A stretch of 64,000 bases of DNA from Vibrio chagasii (GTDB lineage: Bacteria; Pseudomonadota; Gammaproteobacteria; Enterobacterales; Vibrionaceae): positions 1,426,001 through 1,490,000 of the forward strand of contig CP090852.1 of assembly GCA_041879415.1 (NCBI GenBank), written 5' to 3'. The first letter of the stretch is position 1. The number at the start of each line of letters is the position of its first letter. The notes beneath the pieces are model-generated. The model saw only the letters and a program-made list of their open reading frames with translations, had not been told where the DNA came from and did no database searches. The position numbers were made by a program, and so were the translations under genes. Shown here one piece after another: positions 44,258 through 52,620 of the stretch.

Positions 44258-45139
44258 TTAGGCGATCTTCTCTTCCAAAGGAGGTTCACCTACATCGCTT
44301 GATTGACTGTGTTGATCGGTCAAATCCTGATTTTGATATTGTTTGGTTGGGCGCTTTTGTTCAAGCGCTTGGCCCTGATAGTGTGCGATCAGTTCACCCG
44401 CAACCGATACCGCGATTTCAGCGGGATGTTTGCCATTCACAGCGCTAATGCCAATCGGACAAATCATAGTTTCAATTTGTTCTTGGCTGTAACCACGTTG
44501 CTCTAAGCGGAAGTCAAACTTCTTACGCTTAGTCAGCGAGCCGATCATGCCGAAGTAACGGCTGTCTTCACGGTCGATAATGGCTTTCGTTAAATCGAAA
44601 TCAAGCTGGTGGTTGTGGGTCATTACTAGGTAGTAGCTATTCGGTGGCATGTGTTTAACTTCGCCAACCGGATCGTCGGTGACTAGCTTTTTGACACCGT
44701 GAGGAAGCGTGTCAGGGAACACTTCTTCACGTTCATCAATCCAGGTCACACGGAAGGGTAGGGTCGCGACAATGTGCAGCAGCGCTTTTGCCACATGGCC
44801 AGCGCCAAACAGCACGAGGTGGTTCTGTTGAGTGCCAATCGGTTCAAAGCTTAATGTTGCCATTCCACCACAACATTGGCCTAAACGAGCCCCTAGGTTA
44901 AAGCGTTCCACTTTGAGCGATTTTTCACTGGCAATCAGCATTTCACGCGCCATTTTAGTGGCCACATGTTCAAGGTGACCACCACCAATCGTAGCGATGA
45001 TTCGGTCACGAGTGACAAGCATCTTGGTACCTGCATCACGTGGCACTGAGCCCCTGTCTTCAAGCACTGTCACCATGACACATGGTTCGTAGTTCTCTTC
45101 CAGTTTTGCCAGTTCGTGAATCCAATTATCCTTAAACAT
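44258..45139 (-). CDS. xdhC: Xanthine dehydrogenase accessory protein XdhC
   Basis: A 293-residue XdhC, which binds and sulfurates molybdenum cofactor and delivers it to XdhB. The start is set at the ATG at 45139, preceded by AGGAGG; a longer frame reaching 45229 would run into xdhB and has no support. The N-terminal XdhC/CoxI segment is CVMVTVLEDRGSVPRDAGTK. The C-terminal Rossmann part has LVLFGAGHVAKAL and YLVMTHNHQLDFDL. It lies between xdhB and guaD. The last 35 residues form a polar, low-complexity tail. Confidence 0.93.
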   Translation of the reverse strand: MFKDNWIHELAKLEENYEPCVMVTVLEDRGSVPRDAGTKMLVTRDRIIATIGGGHLEHVATKMAREMLIASEKSLKVERFNLGARLGQCCGGMATLSFEPIGTQQNHLVLFGAGHVAKALLHIVATLPFRVTWIDEREEVFPDTLPHGVKKLVTDDPVGEVKHMPPNSYYLVMTHNHQLDFDLTKAIIDREDSRYFGMIGSLTKRKKFDFRLEQRGYSQEQIETMICPIGISAVNGKHPAEIAVSVAGELIAHYQGQALEQKRPTKQYQNQDLTDQHSQSSDVGEPPLEEKIA

Positions 45140-45206
45140 ATGTCCTCCTAAATCCCTTCTGTGCTTCCTTAGCTGTTTATTACGCCCTAAGCCATATCTG
45201 TCAGCT

Positions 45207-47597
45207 CTAAGCCGTTTCTGATTGAGCATCGGCCGAAGTCGGGGCTGTTTCAGAGACTTCCTGAATCGCCATCAAAATACGCTCTGGCGTTGCTGGTGTG
45301 TTGAGCTTAGGAATCGCACCATCAACAGCTACATAGCTAATCGCATCTTTCAATGCACTCCATACCGACATACCCAACATGAAAGGTGGTTCACCCACGG
45401 CTTTCGAGTTGAATACTGTGTCTTCTGGGTTGCTGCGGTTTTCCAAAAGGTGCGTTCTGAAATCAATTGGCATATCAGCAATCGCAGGGATTTTGTAGCT
45501 TGCTGGGCCATTGGTCATCAAGCGACCTTGTTGGTTCCATACCAACTCTTCTGTCGTCAACCATCCGACACCTTGCACAAAGCCGCCTTCGACTTGGCCG
45601 ATGTCAATTGCAGGGTTCAGTGAAGCGCCTACGTCATGCAAAATATCAACACGTAGAATCTTGTTCTCGCCAGTGAGAGTATCGATGATGACCTCTGAAC
45701 ATGAAGCACCATAGGCGTAGTAGTAGAACGGGCGACCGCGCGCCTTCTCGTGATCGTAATAGATCTTTGGAGTGCGGTAGAAGCCAGTGCTCGATAGCGA
45801 GATTTGGTTAAACCAAGCCAGTTCAACAAATGAGTTGAAGGTCATGATCTCATCGCGGATCTGCACCATGCCGTTCTTGAACACTACCTCTTCTGGAGAC
45901 ACTTTGAAGTGTGCAGAAGCGAAGTCGATCAGGCGCTGCTTAATGGTTATTGCTGCGTTTTGCGCGGCTTTACCGTTGAGGTCGGCGCCCGATGAGGCTG
46001 CGGTTGGTGATGTGTTCGGAACTTTGTCTGTGTTTGTAGCGGTGATCTGTATACGTTCGACATCGACTTGGAACTCCTGTGCAACGATTTGTGCCACTTT
46101 GATGTTCAAGCCTTGCCCCATTTCCGTACCACCGTGATTCAAATGAATACTGCCATCGGTATAGATATGGATAAGCGCACCTGCTTGGTTCAAGAAAGTC
46201 GCAGTAAACGAGATGCCGAATTTCACAGGTGTGATAGCAAGACCTTTCTTCAAGATAGGGCTTTGCTTGTTGAACTCAGCGATTTCTTTACGACGTGCGT
46301 GATAGTCACTGCTGCGCTCAAGTTGTTCGGTTATCTCAGGTAAAAAGTTGTCTTCAACGGTTTGGTAGTAATGGGTTACGTTACGGCCTTCTTCGCCGTA
46401 GTAGTTCGCCTTACGTACTTCCAAAGGATCTTTTTTCAGGTAACGCGCAATCTCATCCATGATGTGTTCGATAGTCATCATACCTTGCGGGCCACCAAAG
46501 CCACGATACGCAGTGTTCGACGCTGTGTTGGTTTTGCATCGATGACCAACCACAGTTGCATCGCCTAGGTAGTAAGCGTTGTCTGAGTGGAACATTGCAC
46601 GGTCGACGATAGAGCTTGATAAGTCTGGCGAGTAACCACAGTTACCTGCAACGGTAATGTCAGCACCTTGAATCACCCCATTGTCGTCGAAGCCGACGGT
46701 GTATTGGTTGTAAAACGGGTGTCGTTTACCGGTTTGTTGCATGTCTTCGTTACGAAGTAGGCGCATTTTGGTCGGTCGGCCTGTCAGGTGGGCAATCACC
46801 GCTGCCATACACGCAGGAGAGGCTGCTTGAGTCTCTTTACCACCGAAACCACCACCCATACGACGCATATCAATCACGACTTTGTGCATCGGTACGCCAA
46901 TCACTTCCGCAACCAGTTTTTGAACTTCGGTCGGGTTCTGTGTTGAGGTGGAGACGATCATGCCGCCATCTTCGGTTGGCATCACGCTACTGATTTGAGT
47001 TTCTAGGTAGAAGTGCTCTTGGCCACCGATCTCTAAGTCACCAGAGATCACGTGTTTCGCTTTTGCCAATGCTGCTTTTGAGTCACCACGCTGTTGAGTG
47101 TGGCTCTCTGTCACGAAGTGCTCTTTTGCTAGCGCTTCTTTAACATCAAGGATGGCAGGTAGCTCTTCGTATTCAATAATGGCTGCATGTGCCGCTTTAC
47201 GTGCTGTTTCTAGATCGTTTGCTGCTACGGCAATCACGGGTTGACCGTAATATTCTACTTTGCCGTCAGCAAGCAGTGGGTCACCCGGTAGGATTGCACC
47301 GATATCCAGCTCACCCGGTACGTCTTTGGCTTGGATAGCAATGGCTACACCTTCAAAGTCGTAACACGGTGATACGTCGATTTTAGTGATCTTCGCGTGT
47401 GCTTGAGTGCTCAGGCGTGCGTACACGTGCAGTTGATTTGGGAACTCTAGGCGGTCATCAATGTATACCGCTTCGCCCGTTACTTGTTTGGCAGCACTGT
47501 CGTGTTTAACGCTTTTACCCACGCCAGTTTTTAGGTCTTGTTTTGCAATGGCAACCATCTCTTCGTGGGTCATCGCATGCTTGTTTGAATTAGACAT
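45207..47597 (-). CDS. xdhB: Xanthine dehydrogenase molybdenum-binding subunit
   Basis: A 796-residue large subunit containing the molybdopterin-binding domains. It matches the second half of eukaryotic xanthine dehydrogenase. Key segments are VYIDDRLEFPNQLHVYARLS near residue 45, RMGGGFGGKETQA around residue 250, TAYRGFGGPQGM with the conserved arginine, and the active-site glutamate in KAVGEPPFMLGMSVW near residue 735. It overlaps the xdhA gene by eight bases. Urate formation from xanthine or hypoxanthine is the expected activity. Confidence 0.96.
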   Translation of the reverse strand: MSNSNKHAMTHEEMVAIAKQDLKTGVGKSVKHDSAAKQVTGEAVYIDDRLEFPNQLHVYARLSTQAHAKITKIDVSPCYDFEGVAIAIQAKDVPGELDIGAILPGDPLLADGKVEYYGQPVIAVAANDLETARKAAHAAIIEYEELPAILDVKEALAKEHFVTESHTQQRGDSKAALAKAKHVISGDLEIGGQEHFYLETQISSVMPTEDGGMIVSTSTQNPTEVQKLVAEVIGVPMHKVVIDMRRMGGGFGGKETQAASPACMAAVIAHLTGRPTKMRLLRNEDMQQTGKRHPFYNQYTVGFDDNGVIQGADITVAGNCGYSPDLSSSIVDRAMFHSDNAYYLGDATVVGHRCKTNTASNTAYRGFGGPQGMMTIEHIMDEIARYLKKDPLEVRKANYYGEEGRNVTHYYQTVEDNFLPEITEQLERSSDYHARRKEIAEFNKQSPILKKGLAITPVKFGISFTATFLNQAGALIHIYTDGSIHLNHGGTEMGQGLNIKVAQIVAQEFQVDVERIQITATNTDKVPNTSPTAASSGADLNGKAAQNAAITIKQRLIDFASAHFKVSPEEVVFKNGMVQIRDEIMTFNSFVELAWFNQISLSSTGFYRTPKIYYDHEKARGRPFYYYAYGASCSEVIIDTLTGENKILRVDILHDVGASLNPAIDIGQVEGGFVQGVGWLTTEELVWNQQGRLMTNGPASYKIPAIADMPIDFRTHLLENRSNPEDTVFNSKAVGEPPFMLGMSVWSALKDAISYVAVDGAIPKLNTPATPERILMAIQEVSETAPTSADAQSETA

Positions 47598-49035
47598 AAG
47601 ACGTTACCCTTGTTTCGATTCGGTTGTTTTTGTTCTGTTGTTCAATGAAGTAGCGACGCAGCATGTTAGCCGCCGACAATGAACGGTATTCTTGGCTTGC
47701 ACGGAAATCTGATAGCGGCTCAAAGTCGTTATACAGTTCTTGCATCGCTAACTTAATATTAGCGTCTGTCCATGGTTTGCCTAATAACGTATTTTCACAA
47801 CGAGTTGCGCGCTTAGGCGTTGCAGCCATACCACCAAAGGCGATACGAGCGTGTGTTACCTTGCCTTCTTCGACTTGAATATCAAACGCACCACATACTG
47901 CAGAGATGTCATCGTCTAAACGTTTAGATAGCTTGTAAGCTCGGAAACTGTCATTGGCTGGTTTAGGGATGATGATTTGCTCAATGAACTCACTCTCTTT
48001 TTGAGCTGTCACCTTGTAGCTGATGAAGTAATCTTCGATCGGCATGATGCGAGACTCATCACCACAGCGCAGTTTGATTTTCGCATTAAGCGCAATCAGC
48101 AGGGGAGGCGTATCACCGATAGGAGAAGCATTGGCAACATTACCGCCGATGGTGCCTTGGTTGCGTACTTGCAGCGAAGCAAAGCGGTGTAACAGCTCAC
48201 CAAAATCTGGGTAGTGTTTTTTCAGAAGTGAGTAAGAGTCGCTGATTGGAAGGTTGGCACCAATGATTAAATCGGTGTCTGTCTCTTCACATACCTTCAT
48301 GTCTTCAACAAGGTTTACGCTGATCAGTGTTTCAATCTCACGATGGAATTGCGTGACTTCCAGTGCTAAATCCGTACCGCCAGCAACCAGCTTAGCGTTC
48401 GGGTGGGCTTGAAAAAGCTTGGCCAACTCATCAGTACTTCTCGGGGAAAAAGCAGTGAGGTGGCCAAGACGTAAGTTGGCTTCGGTGTCTTGAATGCTTT
48501 CTAGTTTCTCGATGGTTTTGCGCTCGAGTTCAGCAAATTGATCAATCAAAGGTTGGTCTGTTGAAAGTGACATTGCGGCATCAACAATAGGGCGGTAGCC
48601 AGTACAACGACATAGGTTACCAGCCAATGATTCCATGACGTCTTCTTTGCTTGCATCTGGTTTGTTTTTACCAAGCGCAAACATCGACATGATGAAGCCC
48701 GGTGTGCAGTAACCACATTGGGAGCCGTGAAAATCGACAACCGCTTTCTGTACTGGGTGTAATGACTTATCTCGGTTTTGCAGATCTTCTACTGTGATCA
48801 GCTGCTTACCGTGTAACGCTGACACAAATGTAAGGCAAGAGTTCACCGAACGGTATTGCAGTTGTCCATCAACTACTTCACCGAGAACGACGGTACATGC
48901 GCCACAGTCACCTGACCCACAACCTTCTTTGGTACCTGTTTTATTTATCTTGGTACGAAGGTAATTGAGCACTGTCATATTCGGCGACAGATTGTCTTCA
49001 CGTCTTATTTCCTGATTGAGCAAAAAAGTAATCAA
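47590..49035 (-). CDS. xdhA: Xanthine dehydrogenase iron-sulfur/FAD subunit
   Basis: A 481-residue small subunit with two [2Fe-2S] clusters and an FAD domain. Cluster ligands are C39, C44, C47 and C67 (plant-ferredoxin-type), and C107, C110, C142 and C144 (HGSQCGYCTPG and NLCRCTGYRP). The FAD domain has KLVAGGTDLALEV and the QGTIGGNVANASPIGD motif. The start is a TTG at 49035 with a strong AAGGAGG four bases upstream. It is the promoter-proximal gene of the operon. Its 486-bp upstream region holds two GntR-type palindromes and a RutR-like palindrome. Confidence 0.95.
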   Translation of the reverse strand: MITFLLNQEIRREDNLSPNMTVLNYLRTKINKTGTKEGCGSGDCGACTVVLGEVVDGQLQYRSVNSCLTFVSALHGKQLITVEDLQNRDKSLHPVQKAVVDFHGSQCGYCTPGFIMSMFALGKNKPDASKEDVMESLAGNLCRCTGYRPIVDAAMSLSTDQPLIDQFAELERKTIEKLESIQDTEANLRLGHLTAFSPRSTDELAKLFQAHPNAKLVAGGTDLALEVTQFHREIETLISVNLVEDMKVCEETDTDLIIGANLPISDSYSLLKKHYPDFGELLHRFASLQVRNQGTIGGNVANASPIGDTPPLLIALNAKIKLRCGDESRIMPIEDYFISYKVTAQKESEFIEQIIIPKPANDSFRAYKLSKRLDDDISAVCGAFDIQVEEGKVTHARIAFGGMAATPKRATRCENTLLGKPWTDANIKLAMQELYNDFEPLSDFRASQEYRSLSAANMLRRYFIEQQNKNNRIETRVTSYV

Positions 49036-49105
49036 GAGACCTCCTTGTAAATCGACATTGTTCCATGTGTATTCTTTTTGACTTCTAGGTCAATAATTAT
49101 CCATC

Positions 49106-49121
49106 CTGACCCTATGGTCAA
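49106..49121. promoter_or_regulatory. RutR-like palindrome before xdhA
   Basis: On the minus strand the sequence TTGACCATAGGGTCAG matches the known RutR consensus TTGACCA-N2-TGGTCAA at 12 of 14 specified positions. It lies about 70 bp before the xdhA start. The candidate ligand-binding regulator is the RutR-like protein encoded at 10050-10664. Confidence 0.55.
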
Positions 49122-49159
49122 CTATTTATTTACAAAAATGCAACAATGAGGCGTGTATT

Positions 49160-49177
49160 TAGATTGTATACAATCTA
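49160..49177. promoter_or_regulatory. GntR-type operator before xdhA
   Basis: An 18-bp perfect palindrome, TAGATTGTATACAATCTA, containing the same ATTGTATACAAT core as the gcl and puuE sites. It lies about 125 bp before the xdhA start codon. Confidence 0.78.
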
Positions 49178-49254
49178 GTTTTATTTTTAGAGCTATGTTT
49201 TATATGGAGTTTTGCTAGAGGTGTTCAGTTTTATGCTGTGAATGAATTGTTGGC

Positions 49255-49266
49255 TATGTATACAAA
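49255..49266. promoter_or_regulatory. Second, weaker GntR-type site before xdhA
   Basis: TATGTATACAAA has the TGTATACA core but imperfect flanks. Its distance from the first site (about 92 bp centre to centre) would allow looping. Confidence 0.45.
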
Positions 49267-49396
49267 ATAAAGACAAGGTTTTTGGCGTTTGTGGAATTAT
49301 GTAAACGAGAGAAAATTTGTCGTTTAGGTCTGAATGGGGGGGGAGTTAGAGGTGAAAATGAACCGATCTTTGTGTTTAGTATTTTGGAGAGGGCAC

Positions 49397-49431
49397 AAAA
49401 AAGAGAAGTAAACACAGAGGCTTACTTCTCT
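49397..49431 (-). terminator. Terminator of the gntR gene
   Basis: AGAGAAGTAA (49402-49411) pairs perfectly with TTACTTCTCT (49422-49431). On the minus strand a T6 run follows. It lies about 90 bp past the gntR stop codon. Confidence 0.8.
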
Positions 49432-49482
49432 CCCGTCTTGTTAATAAAAAGTTGTTAACAAAAAGCTGCTAAAAGAAGGTTG

Positions 49483-49525
49483 GTAACAAACAATTGCTAG
49501 CGGCTCGCTAGAAATTGTTTGTTAC
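49483..49525 (-). repeat. Long stem overlapping the gntR stop codon
   Basis: GTAACAAACAATT (49483-49495) pairs with AATTGTTTGTTAC (49513-49525). An inner stem, CTAGCG (49497-49502) with CGCTAG (49506-49511), is separated by one mismatch. The 20-bp stem includes the stop codon region of gntR and may protect its mRNA or aid termination. Confidence 0.6.
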
Positions 49526-50256
49526 GATTTGCTTTTAAGTAGGTCAGAGAACACAACATGTAGATCGCTAGACGCTGTGCTGCTGTCTAGATTGAGCTTA
49601 GAGCGAATGTGATTAAGGTGCTCTTGCATGAGTTCAACGGCTTGTTCTTCATCACCAGACTCAATCGCATCAAGTAACCCTTCGTGTTCATCTAAAGAAC
49701 AGTTCGAGTGATTACCTGTTTCGTATTGAGCGATAAGCAGAGAGGTTTGTGACACTAAGCTGCGTTGGAACGCGAGCAGGGGAGCATTTTCTGCCATTTC
49801 AGCCAGTTTGATATGGAACTCACCAGACAGTCGTAAACCAGAGCCGTAGTCACCTTGTTCAAAGGCGCAGTTCTCTTTTGCGACCAGCTTTCTGCACTCT
49901 TCAATTTGCGCTTTAGTTGCATTTTTAACGGCAAGCTCTGTGATAGCAATTTCCATCACTTCACGTGCTTTGAAGATTTGCTTGGCTTCATCTACCGTTG
50001 GCGCAGCAATCATGGCACCTCGGTTAGGACGGATAACCACAACTTGCTCCAAAGAGAGACGCAGCAAGGCACGGCGAATGATTGTGCGGCTAACTCCGAA
50101 GATTTCTGCTAGTGCTTCTTCGCTTAATTTTGTGGCTGGCGGCAGCCTTTGTTCTAATATTGCGTCGAAGATATGGCAGTAAACAACATCGTCTTGAGTC
50201 TGGCCTGTTACTTTTGTTTTTACACCTTTGGAGACAGAGTTTTTGAGAGCTGTCAT
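49522..50256 (-). CDS. GntR/FCD-family regulator, likely repressor of purine catabolism
   Basis: A 244-residue regulator. The N-terminal winged helix is at about residues 25-88 (EEALAEIFGVSRTIIRRALL, then VVIRPNRGAMIA). The C-terminal FCD all-helical effector domain includes FKAREVMEIAITELAVKNAT, SGEFHIKLAEMA and the LDEHEGLLDAIESGDEEQA segment with the conserved histidine used for metal or carboxylate ligand binding. Sites with the TGTATACA core lie before this gene, xdhA, aceB, gcl, puuE and uraH. This makes it the probable master regulator with autoregulation. A purine intermediate such as allantoin, allantoate or glyoxylate is a plausible ligand, but this is inference. Confidence 0.88.
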   Translation of the reverse strand: MTALKNSVSKGVKTKVTGQTQDDVVYCHIFDAILEQRLPPATKLSEEALAEIFGVSRTIIRRALLRLSLEQVVVIRPNRGAMIAAPTVDEAKQIFKAREVMEIAITELAVKNATKAQIEECRKLVAKENCAFEQGDYGSGLRLSGEFHIKLAEMAENAPLLAFQRSLVSQTSLLIAQYETGNHSNCSLDEHEGLLDAIESGDEEQAVELMQEHLNHIRSKLNLDSSTASSDLHVVFSDLLKSKS

Positions 50257-50321
50257 AGAGATAAGGGCCCTTGTTTAGTCGAGTCGAGTTGGTCGAGAAT
50301 AATTCATGAGTATTAATCTAT

Positions 50322-50333
50322 ATTGTATACATT
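50322..50333. promoter_or_regulatory. GntR-type operator before gntR (autoregulation)
   Basis: ATTGTATACATT differs from the perfect palindrome at one position and lies about 65 bp before the gntR start. It suggests negative autoregulation. Confidence 0.65.
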
Positions 50334-50450
50334 TATCCATACAATGCCACCGGATGAAAGTGCGAGGTACGCTTATTTGTTAATGACTTATAACATTTAG
50401 TTTGCAGGGAACTGTGCCAAATATTCCGTTTTAAGCCACTCTCTCGATTG

Positions 50451-51137
50451 TTAAACGCGGTTATCACCACAGCTGTAAGCAACGATCTGGCTGATTTCGC
50501 TCAGGCTACGACCTGATTGCTGCTGCCACTCGTTAAAAGCTTTACTTGCCGCAACTTGGGCTCGTTTGGTGTTACGTCCGCTGTCGATCACATCCGTACT
50601 TCGCAGGTGCGCTTCAACGTCAGAAGACAGAATGAAAGTGTCTTTACCCATTTGGCGCAGGGTGTAGGCGCCTGTATTTCCGCCCAATCTCTTGCCATGT
50701 TTTTTCAGGTAATCCCACAATTCTGTAATTCGTTCTGAAGGCCAGTCGGCAACCATTTGTGAGAATGAATCCGCTTCACGCTTGGCATTGCGGATCATCA
50801 TGGCATTAGCAGGGATCGTCATGACTTTAGTGAGGTGACGAATAATACGCGGGTCTTGCGCTTTCTGTTCCCACATTTCATTTGGCAGCATCAGCATTTT
50901 TTCGATGTCGAATCCAAAGAACACTTCTTCAAATTGTGGCCATTTCTTTCTCACCACATTCCAAGAAATACCACACTGGAACACCTTTTCAGTAAAAGCT
51001 GCTAGCCAGCGGTCGTCGGTGATTTGTGATAGCTGGGCTTGTGATAGAGGTGCTCGAACAATCTTTTCGAGTTCGGCTGCTCCACCTTTACGATGGGCCG
51101 CACGTTGATAAATGGTGTCGAATTTTTCTTGGGTCAT
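50451..51137 (-). CDS. DNA-3-methyladenine glycosylase I-like protein
   Basis: A Tag-family (adenine glycosylase) protein of 228 residues, starting at the ATG at 51137; a TTG 12 bases earlier is a weaker option. The core FQCGISWNVVRKKWPQFEEVF and the late GNTGAYTLRQMGKDTFILSS match the family. It lacks the N-terminal Cys and His that bind zinc in E. coli Tag. In a simple alignment it also has lysine where Tag has its catalytic-pocket glutamate. It may therefore be a divergent paralogue with altered substrate or activity. It is a single gene with no operon partner. Confidence 0.8.
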   Translation of the reverse strand: MTQEKFDTIYQRAAHRKGGAAELEKIVRAPLSQAQLSQITDDRWLAAFTEKVFQCGISWNVVRKKWPQFEEVFFGFDIEKMLMLPNEMWEQKAQDPRIIRHLTKVMTIPANAMMIRNAKREADSFSQMVADWPSERITELWDYLKKHGKRLGGNTGAYTLRQMGKDTFILSSDVEAHLRSTDVIDSGRNTKRAQVAASKAFNEWQQQSGRSLSEISQIVAYSCGDNRV

Positions 51138-51253
51138 TGAAGGTTCCAAATTAATGCGATTTTCTATGATATGGGGTCGAATCTGGCAATTAAAACGATT
51201 CTGTTAACTAAAGTAAGTCTGTTAATTAAAGCGGACAAGCCGATTAAAACACG

Positions 51254-51769
51254 CTAGCTGAGCTTTAATTCCATTTGGTACAGAGGCCAGGTGTTTCCAT
51301 TGAATTCTTTGCATTTTGGTTCTTTGTCGACCACTTGAAAGCCCGCTTTGTCGTAGCAACGTTTTGCTCCGATATTTTGCTGAAAGACCGCTAAGCTAAT
51401 GGTGGTGATATCAGGGATTTGCTTTGCGGCTTTCAATGCACTTTCTATCATGGACTGTCCAAATCCTTTACCACGCTGATGTGGATGAATGGCGACTCGG
51501 CAGAAGCGAAGTTCACTGTCTGACATACGTTGGAATTCCATAAATCCGATCAGTCCAGTGTGATTGCCGTTCGAACTTGGTTCAGTGAGAGCACGAGACT
51601 CAGAGAAGGTATAAAGCTCAACTTGAGGCTCTTGAGAGCGTTTGATAATCGATTCTGCTTCTAACGGCCAACCAAAGGTTCGCCCTCCCCAAAGTACGTA
51701 GTCTTCGAGCGATGTGAACCAAGTGACGATCTCGTCGGCGTCGGATGCCTTAAAGCGGTTTATTTCCAT
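51254..51769 (-). CDS. GNAT-family N-acetyltransferase
   Basis: A 171-residue acetyltransferase. The acetyl-CoA-binding motif is RVAIHPHQRGKGFGQSMIESA at about residues 90-110 (V-x-x-x-x-R-G-x-G type). A later NIGAKRCYDKAGFQVV segment is typical of motif B. AAGGAGAGAAGGA precedes the ATG. It may acylate an amine-containing small molecule or a protein N-terminus, as in RimI-like members, but the substrate is unknown. It is adjacent to an HD-hydrolase gene with a 39-bp gap on the same strand. Confidence 0.88.
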   Translation of the reverse strand: MEINRFKASDADEIVTWFTSLEDYVLWGGRTFGWPLEAESIIKRSQEPQVELYTFSESRALTEPSSNGNHTGLIGFMEFQRMSDSELRFCRVAIHPHQRGKGFGQSMIESALKAAKQIPDITTISLAVFQQNIGAKRCYDKAGFQVVDKEPKCKEFNGNTWPLYQMELKLS

Positions 51770-51808
51770 ATCCTTCTCTCCTTGTCGTGTGCCTCTTTTT
51801 CTCAGCCA

Positions 51809-52435
51809 TTAAACTTCTGCGCCCAACTGTTCAAGAAAGCCGCGCATGTAGGCAGTGCGCTTGTTAGCTTCTAACTTGGCGGATTCGGTATTCATGGTTT
51901 CAGCGAGTTTAAACAACTTCACGTAGAAGTGATCGACGCTGTAATGCTTGTCATCTAAGTCACGTTGATTCGCGAACGGGTCTTTGTGGTTGTAAAGTTC
52001 AGCGTTAAAGCTTTGACCTACGTACAGGCAGCGAGCAATACCAATTGCACCGAGAGAATCAAGGCGATCCGCATCTTGGACGATTTGCGCTTCTAAGGTC
52101 TCCGGTGTGATGTTGGCGCTATAGCTGTGCGTGACAATGGCATGATGGATCTCATCAAGATAGGATGCGGGGTAGTCGATAGACTTAAGGAAAGCGATCG
52201 CCTTGTCTGCTGCCATTTTCGAGCTTTGGGCTCTGTCTGGGTGGTTCTTAGGAAAGGTGAAACAATCATGAAGATAAGCCGCTGGTAAAACGACTTCAAG
52301 CTTTGCTTGTTCTTGAACGCACAAAGCCTTAGCAGTTTTGACGACACGTTTAATGTGGCTGATGTCATGTGCTGCATCTTGTGTCATTTCTTGCTGTGCA
52401 AAATCAAGCAGTTGCTCTTCAAACTTTTCCTTCAC
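51809..52435 (-). CDS. HD-domain phosphohydrolase
   Basis: A 208-residue HD-superfamily metal-dependent phosphohydrolase (YedJ-like). The metal ligands are visible in AHDISHIKRVVKTA (first H-D), AAYLHDCFTFPKN (the HD pair near residue 50), IHHAIVTHS and the final aspartate in IVQDADRLDSLGAIG. It is expected to hydrolyse nucleotide or phosphate esters. Translation starts at a GTG at 52435, with GGAG upstream. It may be cotranscribed with the GNAT gene downstream. Confidence 0.88.
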   Translation of the reverse strand: MKEKFEEQLLDFAQQEMTQDAAHDISHIKRVVKTAKALCVQEQAKLEVVLPAAYLHDCFTFPKNHPDRAQSSKMAADKAIAFLKSIDYPASYLDEIHHAIVTHSYSANITPETLEAQIVQDADRLDSLGAIGIARCLYVGQSFNAELYNHKDPFANQRDLDDKHYSVDHFYVKLFKLAETMNTESAKLEANKRTAYMRGFLEQLGAEV

Positions 52436-52542
52436 GCGTCTCTGTCTCCGTTACTTATGTTGCTTAATACCTAACATTCATTTCAAATCGACTTTAACAG
52501 TTTCAAGCGCGCGTTTTTATCTTTTATAAAAACTATACCAAC

Positions 52543-52567
52543 AAAAAACCGACTCTGTGAGTCGGCT
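52543..52567 (-). terminator. Terminator of the HAD gene
   Basis: On the minus strand CCGACTC and GAGTCGG (52549-52555 with 52559-52565) form a 7-bp stem with a 3-nt loop, followed by a T6 run. It lies downstream of the HAD gene at 52621-53280. Confidence 0.8.
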
Positions 52568-52620
52568 TGATAGAGAGGCTTGTCTACGTTGATAAAAGCA
52601 TTATCAACGGTAGTAAGAGC

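Noticed and set aside
45140..45229. N-terminal extension of XdhC
   Set aside because: The extra frame overlaps the end of xdhB, has no ribosome site and does not resemble the family; the ATG at 45139 has AGGAGG.
49336..49343. Run of eight G residues upstream of xdhA
   Set aside because: A single homopolymer without other G tracts nearby does not make a G-quadruplex, and no function is evident.
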